This document shows positions 18,047 to 25,165 of a DNA stretch of 64,000 bases, one piece after another (position 1 is the first letter of the stretch; each line of letters opens with the position of its first letter). The notes under the pieces were generated by a model. It was not told the origin of the DNA. It saw nothing but the letters and a program-made list of their open reading frames with translations, and made no database searches. The stretch comes from Woeseiaceae bacterium (GTDB lineage: Bacteria; Pseudomonadota; Gammaproteobacteria; Steroidobacterales; Woeseiaceae): positions 62,001-126,000 of the forward strand of contig JANQGQ010000037.1 of NCBI GenBank assembly GCA_028277185.1. Reading direction: 5' to 3'. A program made the translations under genes and the position numbers.

Positions 18047-18399
18047 TTACGCAGTTTCAGTCAAAGAAGGAAAACAGTAGCGGCGCGCCGTGCCTGACGG
18101 GTCCTCAAAACCTCGGCGGACTGTCTGAAAAGTCTCTCCCGGGCTCGGCGAAGTTTCGTTTGACTGGGACGGTCACAGGTTCCTGGCGAAGAGGCATTGT
18201 GGGATTGCGTGAATGCCCCGATGGGCGAAAGCTCGCCCACCGTATCGTTCGGCCGCTGCCAGGTGACTGATACCGGCGGCAAAACACCGATCAGTTGCAA
18301 GTTCAATCGAGGACCAACAGGTCGAAAAACTGAAAACACCTCGCAGATTCGCCAGCGGATACGACAGCCGATAGAAGTAATCTGTATGCCGTCTTTTCC
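18047..18399. other. Gene-free stretch between the two toxin-antitoxin modules
   Basis: About 350 nt with no supported gene. A 116-codon frame on the minus strand lacks a Shine-Dalgarno, has no recognisable domain and ends in the brn operator side, so I do not call it. No transposon ends, tRNA or repeats were seen. Confidence 0.4.
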
Positions 18400-18429
18400 T
18401 TGACGAAACATACGGTGTCACCGTATGAT
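18400..18429 (+). promoter_or_regulatory. higBA promoter with embedded operator
   Basis: TTGACG (18400-18405) and TATGAT (18424-18429) are spaced by 18 nt. Between and overlapping them is a 9-bp perfect inverted repeat CATACGGTG-T-CACCGTATG (18409-18427), the expected place for HigA to autorepress. Predicted transcription would start near 18436, leaving little or no leader for the toxin start at 18439. Confidence 0.7.
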
Positions 18430-18438
18430 AATTGGAAA

Positions 18439-18722
18439 TTGGATATTCGGTCGATTACCCACAAGGGATTGCGGGGCTATTTTCTAACTGGCAGCACGAA
18501 AGGACTGAGGCAGCAGTTAGTCTCCCGACTACGGACAGTCCTTTTTGCCTTGCAGGCAGCACCCGACATCGACACGATTGAGGGACCACCGGGCTGGCGT
18601 ATCCACCGACTCAAAGGTAACAGAGCGGGTTATTGGTCTATATCCATTTCAGGCAAAGGCGCCTGACCTTCAGGGTCGAAGACGGCGCCATCGTTGATCT
18701 GAATCTTGAGGATTATCACTAG
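18439..18722 (+). pseudogene. higB: HigB toxin with a single-base frameshift
   Basis: From TTG at 18439 the frame reads LDIRSITHKGLRGYFLTGST and on to PPGWRIHRLKGNRAGYWSIS, typical HigB (RelE-like mRNA interferase). It then stops early after SGKGA at 18666. A +1 shift near 18654-18659 restores the family ending RLTFRVEDGAIVDLNLEDYH to a TAG at 18722, where one base of the expected AACTGG (Asn-Trp) is missing. The last beta-strands carry part of the fold, so the product is probably inactive. A sequencing error is the main alternative. Confidence 0.75.
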
Positions 18723-19039
18723 TGATCGGGGTAAAACTCGAAATGGGAATGCCGCCGGTTCATCCCGGCGAGTTTATTCGCACTGAGGTCCTGGACGAGT
18801 TGGGACTCTCGATTGCCAGAGCGGCGAGAGTTCTGGGCGTCCGCGCTGCGACGTTGTCGGATCTCGTCAACGAGAAAGCGTCGTTGTCACCGGAAATGGC
18901 GATGCGCATTGAGCTGGCCTTTGGCGTCAAGACCGATCTGCTCTTGCGCATGCAGGCTTTGTACGACAGCGTCACGATCCGAAGTCGTGCCGGCGACCTG
19001 AACGTGGAGCCATATCGACCGGAAGGCTTTCGCAGGTAA
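18722..19039 (+). CDS. higA: HigA family antitoxin
   Basis: XRE-type helix-turn-helix antitoxin, about 98-105 residues. The family opening is MPPVHPGEFIRTEVLDELGL, followed by the helix-turn-helix SIARAARVLGVRAATLSDLV and the conserved SLSPEMAMRIELAF. The GTG at 18722 overlaps the restored higB stop by one base; the ATG at 18743 is an alternative start. It appears intact, downstream of a damaged toxin. It likely still binds the inverted repeat in the higBA promoter. Confidence 0.87.
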   Translation: MIGVKLEMGMPPVHPGEFIRTEVLDELGLSIARAARVLGVRAATLSDLVNEKASLSPEMAMRIELAFGVKTDLLLRMQALYDSVTIRSRAGDLNVEPYRPEGFRR

Positions 19040-19138
19040 CTCGTCGGAGACGAAGGCCGTTCATCCCAAGTCGGTCAGTTGAAGTCAGAGACTATCCACT
19101 CGTCGCAGATCACCCTATGTCGAGCTGATGACATCGGC

Positions 19139-19528
19139 TCAGCTCATGGAGTGGAGCCCGAACATGTTGCCTTCCGTGTCGTGGGCGTGAGCGACGAAGC
19201 CATGCTCGCCGATCGATATCTTGTCCCGCAGCAGTTTGCCGCCCGCCGCCTCGACGCGAGACGCTTCGACGGCGCAGTCCGCGCAGTTGAAATAGACGAG
19301 CGTGCTGTTGCCGCCCGACGGCATATCGTCCACGTGGGCCAGTGCGCCGGCGGCGCCGCCAGCGCTCTCGTGCATCGGGAACGCCCACATCTCGAGCGGC
19401 GAGTCGTCGATCTGGCCGATCCTGGAAAGCTCGACGCCGAGTACGGTTTCGTAGAATGCTCTGGCCCGCACCATGTCCTGCACGTAGATTTCGAACCACA
19501 CGACCGGGTTCATGACTTGCTCGCTCAT
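19139..19528 (-). CDS. VOC family protein (glyoxalase/bleomycin-resistance fold)
   Basis: A 129-residue single VOC domain starting MSEQVMNPVVWFEIYVQDMV. The paired beta-alpha-beta modules are visible: RARAFYETVLGVELSRIG in the first half and VEASRVEAAGGKLLRDKISI in the second, ending GNMFGLHSMS. Such proteins bind a metal through His/Glu residues, but substrates vary widely and cannot be predicted here. A strong AGGAAGGGGGAAA precedes the ATG at 19528; longer frames upstream have no homology. It sits inside the accessory island, opposite to its neighbours. Confidence 0.85.
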   Translation of the reverse strand: MSEQVMNPVVWFEIYVQDMVRARAFYETVLGVELSRIGQIDDSPLEMWAFPMHESAGGAAGALAHVDDMPSGGNSTLVYFNCADCAVEASRVEAAGGKLLRDKISIGEHGFVAHAHDTEGNMFGLHSMS

Positions 19529-19812
19529 CGGTTTCCCCCTTCCTGTTGTTGCGATCGGGTGATTCGACCGCGGAGCCGGTGAAACGTTCTCTAAGGCGCG
19601 AGCCCGTCCGCCGCACGATCGCTGCGACACTACCACCGTCCTGAGGCAGGTCCAATGCCTCTGGCTGGTGAACAACTATGTGCCGGTATATCTCGTTTTT
19701 GCCGCGGACATCTGGCCGAATTTTCGGACAGGCTCCGGTCAGTTGACGTCATTGGCCTCCAGCAGTGTCGGGTCTGTATCGGGGTCGCGGTAAGGAGTCG
19801 GGGAGATGTAAA
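19529..19812. other. Gene-free stretch before the wHTH-NTase pair
   Basis: About 280 nt without a supported gene. It must hold the minus-strand promoter of the VOC gene; I cannot place its boxes with confidence. Confidence 0.35.
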
Positions 19813-19852
19813 TGACCGGAAAATCCGGTAATATGACCGGTAATACCGGTCA
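19813..19852. promoter_or_regulatory. Tandem operators upstream of the wHTH-NTase pair
   Basis: Two related inverted repeats lie just before the wHTH gene: ACCGGA-AAA-TCCGGT (19815-19829) and TGACCGGTA-A-TACCGGTCA (19834-19852). Each begins with the shared TGACCGG, offset by exactly 21 bp, two helical turns, so bound repressors would lie on the same face. A TAATAT at 19829-19834 between them could be the -10 box. Autoregulation by the encoded wHTH protein is inferred. Confidence 0.7.
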
Positions 19853-19864
19853 ACAGGAGAAGCG

Positions 19865-20218
19865 ATGATTCCTGCGCTTGATGCCGTACTCGGCAATCGG
19901 ACGGCTGCGGTCGTGCTCCTGTTCATTGAAAACTACGGTTCCGGCTATTCTCGCGAGATTTCCAGAACCTGTGATATTCCACTCAGCGTCGTCCAGGATC
20001 AGTTAAAGAAACTGGAAGCGGCCGGCGTATTGATAAGTCGGACGGTGGGTCGAACCCGGGTATTCGAGTTCAATCCGAGAAATCCGACGGCAGGCCGGCT
20101 GCGTCAATTCCTGTCGGCGGAACTTGCCGCGCTGCCGAATAGCGTCTTGCAGCGATACTTCCGGGAGAGGCGGCGGCCTCGCCGTACTGGTAAGCGCCTG
20201 AGCAGGATTGACTCTTGA
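19865..20218 (+). CDS. Winged-helix DNA-binding protein, putative AbiEi-like antitoxin
   Basis: A 117-residue protein with a winged helix-turn-helix at about residues 10-75: AAVVLLFIENYGSGYSREIS (helix 1-2), IPLSVVQDQLKKLEAAGVLI (recognition helix) and a wing SRTVGRTRVFEFNPRNP. The C-terminus is basic (RYFRERRRPRRTGKRLSR). AGGAGA lies 5-6 nt before the ATG. The stop overlaps the start of the nucleotidyltransferase gene as TTGA. In AbiE systems a wHTH antitoxin precedes a nucleotidyltransferase toxin; this protein is shorter and lacks the large AbiEi C-terminal domain, so the assignment is by context. Confidence 0.75.
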   Translation: MIPALDAVLGNRTAAVVLLFIENYGSGYSREISRTCDIPLSVVQDQLKKLEAAGVLISRTVGRTRVFEFNPRNPTAGRLRQFLSAELAALPNSVLQRYFRERRRPRRTGKRLSRIDS

Positions 20219-20766
20219 AGCGAATAACTGCGAAATCGTCCCTGGAAGAGGTTGCGACGATCGTCTCGGAGGCGCTTGCTGAAGCGGGGATTCCTGCTGT
20301 TCTCGGCGGTGGCGGTGCCGTGACATATTACTCGGACAATCGCTACATGAGTACCGACCTCGATTTCATCACCGTTGAGCGCAACAGTGTCATTGCACCG
20401 GTGATAGCCAAACTCGGATTCACGCCCAAAGGTAAGGACTTTGTGCACGGGGAATCGCGGTTCTTCCTGGAGTTTCCTCCTGGCCCGCTGAGTTTCGGTG
20501 ACCGGTACGTTGATGTATCGAAGACCACGGTCGTTCAAACGCAGTACGGCGAGCTACGCATCATTACACCAACTCAGTGTTTGATGGACCGATTAGCCTG
20601 GGTTGTTCACGGAAACGACCCACAGGCCCTCACCCAAGCCGTCTTGGTTGCTCAACGTCAAAGGATTGACTGGATTGCAGTGCACGAGTGGGCAAGCAAC
20701 GAAGGCGTTGATTCTGAGATCGTTGATCGAATTCGAGCGGACGCCGCTGAGGGCTATAGCGACTGA
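20215..20766 (+). CDS. Nucleotidyltransferase-fold protein, putative toxin
   Basis: A 183-residue protein with the polymerase-beta-type nucleotidyltransferase signature: GGGGA (31-35) followed by STDLDF, giving the metal-binding D48 and D50. The third acidic residue is probably in GDRYVDVS. The rest resembles AbiEii/DUF6036-type proteins (LRIITPTQCLMDRLAWVVHG). AbiEii-like toxins transfer nucleotides to tRNA or other targets; the substrate here is unknown. Start is TTG at 20215, coupled to the wHTH stop, with AGGA upstream. It converges with the amylase gene and overlaps it by 13 nt. Confidence 0.75.
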   Translation: MKRITAKSSLEEVATIVSEALAEAGIPAVLGGGGAVTYYSDNRYMSTDLDFITVERNSVIAPVIAKLGFTPKGKDFVHGESRFFLEFPPGPLSFGDRYVDVSKTTVVQTQYGELRIITPTQCLMDRLAWVVHGNDPQALTQAVLVAQRQRIDWIAVHEWASNEGVDSEIVDRIRADAAEGYSD

Positions 20767-22739
20767 TACGTTTGAAGCGGTCGGAATTCAGCAGTTGTCG
20801 TTTGCGTGTTTTCTGCGCTGCCGTGCCTTTCGATGTCCCGATCGCCGATCCTGAGGACGACAGATTCGAGCGGCTCGAGTTCGAGGGCCGCGCTCGCTGA
20901 CCCGCCGTCGACGATGAGTCTGGTGTCCGCCTCGCCGTAGAGCAGCTCTTCCAGAACGTAACGGCCGGACTCCAGTTGCCACGTGCTTGCGAGGTCGGCG
21001 GGCAGGTCGAGAGTGAAGCTCGCGCTGCGTTCCGCGTCGAAGTTGCTGACGACGATCAGCCTTTCCTCTCCGGACCATCGCACAAACGCGAACAGGCGCT
21101 CGCCGTAGCCTTGCTCCAGTCCGCGGTTGTGAGAGTGCAGTTCCCGGTAGGCTCCGTTCATCGCCGGGTTGGACGCGCTCAGGTTGAGGACCCGCTCGTA
21201 GAAGTCCCTGAGCGAGAGCTCTTCGGGCGTCGAGCGTCCACCGTCGAAGGCGCCGTCGTTCATGAAGCGCTGGTGCGCCGGCACGCCCCAGTAATCGAAG
21301 ATCGTCGTCCGCGTCGGATCGCCGAATCCCGCGTCGCCGTCGCCAGGCTCGCCCACGTCCTGGCCGAAGTAGATCATTGTCGGCGCGCGGCTGATGAGCG
21401 CCGAAACCACCATCGCGGGCCGGCCCTTGTCCGCATCGCCCGCGAAGGCCGGGCTGGCGATGCGCTGCTCGTCGTGGTTCTCGAGGAAGTGCAGCATGTG
21501 CTCTTCGATATCCAGTACTTCGGCGTGAACGGGCGCGAGCGTGTCGGTCGAGGCCTTGCCCTGCATGATGGGCTTCAGCGTGTCGTAGAACCCGACTTTG
21601 TCGTACAGGTAGTCCATGCGGCCGAGCTGAAGGTAGTCGCGGTACAGTGCCGGGTTGTAGACCTCGGCGAGCAGGAACGCATCGGGGTTTGCGGCCTTGA
21701 TCGCCGAGTTCAGATAGCTCCAGAACTCGACGGGGACCATCTCGGCCATGTCGTAGCGGAATCCATCGACGCCTTTCGCGGTCCAGTAGAGCACGATGTC
21801 GCGGAACTTCTCCCAACTGTCCGGCACGTCCTGACCGGACCAGAATGCGGCGTGCGCTTCGATCGGCCATTCGCGCGCGTCGGCCGGCAGGCGCTCGAAG
21901 GCATAGCTCCCGTCGGGACGCACGCCGTAGTTGACCTTGACGGTCTCAAACCAGTCGTTGAAGTCCGGCTGCGGAGCACGCGCGCCGTTGCCGGTCCATT
22001 TGGCGGGTGACTCATTGAAGCGACCGTCGGCCAGCGGATGCGGATCGCCCCCGAGCGGCGCATAGCCTTCGGGTGACTCCGGCACCCGGAAGTCCTCGCC
22101 GACGACGTAGTAGAAGTTGTTGTCGCGGGCCCACTCGACGCTCGTGTCGTCGCTGGCGCCGAAGTCTTCCACGCCTGAGGGTCTTGCAAGCGACTTATAG
22201 CCCCGCGCTACGTGATTGGGGACGATGTCGATGAGCACTTTCATCCCGTGCCGGTGGGTGCGCTCGATCAGCGCCTCGAACTCTTCGAGTCGCCGTGCCG
22301 GATCGTCGGCCAGATCGGGGTTGACCGTGTAGTAGTCCTTGACCGCGTACGGCGAGCCGGCGCGGCCCTTGACGACGTCGGGATCGTCGTCGCCGATGCC
22401 GTAGCTCTCGTAGTCGCGGATGACCGCGTGATGTGGGACGCCCGTGTACCAGATGTGCGTCGTGCCGAGCGCCTCGATGCTGGCGAGCGCGGTGTCGTCG
22501 AAATCCGAAAACTTGCCGACGCCGTTTTCCTCGAGCGTTCCCCAGGGTTTGTTGGTCGTCGTCGTATTGCCAAAGAGGCGCGTGAATACCTGGTACACGA
22601 CGGGTTTGCCGCCGCTGGCGCTGTCGGCTACGTCGGCGGTGGGCTGGCGCTCGGGGGCGGTTGTGGATTCGGTGTCGGGGCCGGAGCAGGCGGTGACGGT
22701 GAGGCCGAGGCAGATAACGAGGGTGCCGCGCAGCGTCAT
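20754..22739 (-). CDS. GH13 alpha-amylase, lipoprotein
   Basis: A 661-residue GH13 enzyme with lipobox VTAC at about 15-18, so predicted lipid-anchored. Catalytic residues appear in VDGFRYDMAEMVPVEFW (nucleophile Asp), FLLAEVYNPALY (Glu) and HFLENHDEQRIASP (Asp). A C-terminal beta-sandwich ends LEPLESVVLRIG; about 29 further residues (to LQTYQSL) look like read-through into foreign sequence. The ATG at 22739 overlaps the GH31 stop (ATGA), with GGAGAAG upstream. Last gene of the cyclomaltodextrinase-GH31-amylase operon. Probably degrades maltodextrins at the membrane surface. Confidence 0.92.
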   Translation of the reverse strand: MTLRGTLVICLGLTVTACSGPDTESTTAPERQPTADVADSASGGKPVVYQVFTRLFGNTTTTNKPWGTLEENGVGKFSDFDDTALASIEALGTTHIWYTGVPHHAVIRDYESYGIGDDDPDVVKGRAGSPYAVKDYYTVNPDLADDPARRLEEFEALIERTHRHGMKVLIDIVPNHVARGYKSLARPSGVEDFGASDDTSVEWARDNNFYYVVGEDFRVPESPEGYAPLGGDPHPLADGRFNESPAKWTGNGARAPQPDFNDWFETVKVNYGVRPDGSYAFERLPADAREWPIEAHAAFWSGQDVPDSWEKFRDIVLYWTAKGVDGFRYDMAEMVPVEFWSYLNSAIKAANPDAFLLAEVYNPALYRDYLQLGRMDYLYDKVGFYDTLKPIMQGKASTDTLAPVHAEVLDIEEHMLHFLENHDEQRIASPAFAGDADKGRPAMVVSALISRAPTMIYFGQDVGEPGDGDAGFGDPTRTTIFDYWGVPAHQRFMNDGAFDGGRSTPEELSLRDFYERVLNLSASNPAMNGAYRELHSHNRGLEQGYGERLFAFVRWSGEERLIVVSNFDAERSASFTLDLPADLASTWQLESGRYVLEELLYGEADTRLIVDGGSASAALELEPLESVVLRIGDRDIERHGSAENTQTTTAEFRPLQTYQSL

Positions 22740-25165
22740 GGGGCTTCTCCCTGGATGTCGACGGTACGGTCGCTGTGATCCCAGCGCACGCGGATGCTGA
22801 GCGTGCTCCCGCCGTGCGCGGCGGCATTGCCGCGTTTCGGTAACCGGCGACGGGTTTCGAGGGCCTCGCCGTCAAAGCGCACGACGTTGTCGCGTGCCTG
22901 CCAGTTGTGCACGACGATCGTCAGGTCGCGCTCGTCGGGCCGGCCCGGATAGTCGCCGCCCGCGCGTGATAGTGACAGTGTGAGGCGGTTGCCGTCACGT
23001 GCGGCGCGCCATTCGAGCAGTTCCCAGGCGCCGGTCTCGAGGCTGGTCCGTGTCTCGCCGTCGTCCTCGTACATCTTCCCCGAGGATTCGGGCGCGCTTG
23101 CGTCGGCGTAGTAGTGGAGGGTCAGCGACTCGCTCGTATAGTCGCGCGTCGTCTGCACGGCATCGACCATCGGAACGAACGCGCCGGCGCGAACGAACAC
23201 AGGGATCGTTTCGAGGCTCACGGGAACCGATCTCGGACCGCCGCCGTCGTGCCTTACGCCCGAGAAGAAGTCGAACCAGACGCCGTCCGGCAGATCGACT
23301 TCGACGGCGGCAATGCCGGGCTTCGTCACCGGATGCACGAAGAACGCGTCGCCCCAGAAATAGGCGTCGGCCCGGTCCATGAGTTCCGGATCGTTTTCGT
23401 CGGCGAAAAACAAAGGCCGCATCAGCGGCAATCCGGTCGTGCTGTTTTCCCAGGCCAGCGTGTACAGGTACGGCAGGAGCCGATAGCGCAGCCGGATGAA
23501 GTCACGGGCGAGGCGGCGGGTTTCGCGGTCGTGGAATACGGGTTCCGGTGGGATGTGCTCCTGCGCGTGCGGGCGATAGACCGGCTGGAATACGCCGTAG
23601 AGCATCCAGCGCAGGTACAGCTCCTTGTCGAAGACCTCGCCGCCCGCGAAACCGCCGAGATCGGAATGCGTCCAGGCGAGACCCGTGAGGCCCATCGACA
23701 GCGACAGCTCAACCTGCGGCTCGAGCCCGCCCCAGCTGCGGTTGACGTCGCCGGTCCAGGGGACGATCCCGTAACGCTGCGAACCCGCGAAGCCGGAGCG
23801 CATCATGATCAGCGGCCGGGTATCCGGGTAGGCGGCGACCTGCTTTTCGTAAACCATCCGCGCCCACTCGTGCCCGTAGGCATTGTGGACTTCGTCGCCG
23901 GTCGCCCATTCGTCGGTGTCGCTCATATAGTGCAGCGAGTCGCCCGGGTGCACTTCCGGTTCGCCGAGATCGCCCCAGGTGCCCGCCGCGCCTTGCCCGA
24001 ACAGCATGCGATAGGGCTCCCAGAACCACTCACGTGCCGCTTCGTCGAACACGTCGATGAGCCCGGTGTTGCCGAAGTAGAAATCGAAACGCCGCGGATC
24101 GCCGGTCGGCGTCTTCGCGAGCACGCCGCTGTCGACGGCATCCTGCCAGCGTGTCGAGGTCGACAGGACGAACGGCTCGGTAATCGGGATCGTCCGGACG
24201 CCTTCTGCCGCGAAATCGGCCATCATGCCTTCGGGGTCGGGCCAGGCGTTCCGGTCCCAGTCCAGGTTGCCCATGTGGCCCTTGATGTCAGGTCCGAACC
24301 AGTAGAGGTCGAGGATTACGGCGTCCACGGGAATGCCGGCGCGGCGAAATCGTCGCACGACGTCGCGCGTTTCGGCTTCCGTGCGATAGCCGAAGCGCGA
24401 GGCGAAGTTGCCGAGCGCCCAGCGCGGCGGCAGCGGCTGACGCCCGGTGACGTCGGTGTAGTTGCCGACGAGCGCCGGGAAGCTGTCGCCGGCGATCGCG
24501 AGGTACGCGGTACGCCCGCCTGCGGCCTCGAAGTTCAGGACGTCGGTCTCGGTGTGCCCGATATCCAGCCAGCCGCTTGCCGAATTGTCGAAGACGATCA
24601 TGTAGCGGTCGCTCGAGACGATCGCGGGCACGCTGTAGTACATCTGCTCGGCTTCGGTCTCGTAGCCGTAGCTTGCGCGGTTGTACAGCGGCAGCCGCCG
24701 GCCGCGGCGGTCCATGCCGACGACGCGCTGCCCGGCGCCGAGGATCTTCTCGCCGTCGTCGAGCGCGAAGCGAAAGCCGCGTACCGTGTCGTAAGCGTAG
24801 TAGCCGTGTTCCTCGGCGAAGAGTTCCTCGCCGTCGCGGAGAAACGCGACGCGAACCGGGGCCTTGTCGATTACCGCCGTCAGGCCGGGCAGGGTGAACG
24901 CCAGAGCGTCTTCCGTTTCGCTGAGCGCGGCTTGCACCGTCCCGAGCGATTCGTCCAGTGCGAACGACGGTAGTTGTCGGATACCGGGCTCGAGGTAGTG
25001 AACCTCGAACGCCGCGTCGTCGATGGCTCTGATGCGGAGCTTGCCGCGATCGCTCGTTACGACGAGCGTGCTGCCTTCGAGCGCATGGTCCTGATAGCGC
25101 CCGAAGTCCGCCGCCGCGGGCGGCGCGAGCGCGACGCACGCCGTCAGTACCAGCAATGGCCGCAT
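22736..25165 (-). CDS. GH31 alpha-glucosidase, periplasmic
   Basis: An 809-residue GH31 retaining glycosidase with signal peptide MRPLLVLTACVALAPPAAAD. N-terminal beta-sandwich to about 220, then the barrel with PVDAVILDLYWFGPDIKG. The GH31 nucleophile motif appears as GTWGDLGEPEVHPG. A later HSDLGGFAGG matches the acid/base region (HSDxGG). C-terminal beta domains carry FVRAGAFVPM. Start overlaps the cyclomaltodextrinase stop by one base; GGAG lies 5 nt upstream. Expected to release glucose from maltodextrins in the periplasm; exact linkage preference is not readable. Confidence 0.92.
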   Translation of the reverse strand: MRPLLVLTACVALAPPAAADFGRYQDHALEGSTLVVTSDRGKLRIRAIDDAAFEVHYLEPGIRQLPSFALDESLGTVQAALSETEDALAFTLPGLTAVIDKAPVRVAFLRDGEELFAEEHGYYAYDTVRGFRFALDDGEKILGAGQRVVGMDRRGRRLPLYNRASYGYETEAEQMYYSVPAIVSSDRYMIVFDNSASGWLDIGHTETDVLNFEAAGGRTAYLAIAGDSFPALVGNYTDVTGRQPLPPRWALGNFASRFGYRTEAETRDVVRRFRRAGIPVDAVILDLYWFGPDIKGHMGNLDWDRNAWPDPEGMMADFAAEGVRTIPITEPFVLSTSTRWQDAVDSGVLAKTPTGDPRRFDFYFGNTGLIDVFDEAAREWFWEPYRMLFGQGAAGTWGDLGEPEVHPGDSLHYMSDTDEWATGDEVHNAYGHEWARMVYEKQVAAYPDTRPLIMMRSGFAGSQRYGIVPWTGDVNRSWGGLEPQVELSLSMGLTGLAWTHSDLGGFAGGEVFDKELYLRWMLYGVFQPVYRPHAQEHIPPEPVFHDRETRRLARDFIRLRYRLLPYLYTLAWENSTTGLPLMRPLFFADENDPELMDRADAYFWGDAFFVHPVTKPGIAAVEVDLPDGVWFDFFSGVRHDGGGPRSVPVSLETIPVFVRAGAFVPMVDAVQTTRDYTSESLTLHYYADASAPESSGKMYEDDGETRTSLETGAWELLEWRAARDGNRLTLSLSRAGGDYPGRPDERDLTIVVHNWQARDNVVRFDGEALETRRRLPKRGNAAAHGGSTLSIRVRWDHSDRTVDIQGEAP

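Noticed and set aside
18061..18411. 116-codon minus-strand frame between the two TA modules
   Set aside because: Unrecognised sequence, no Shine-Dalgarno, and it overlaps the higBA promoter and operator.
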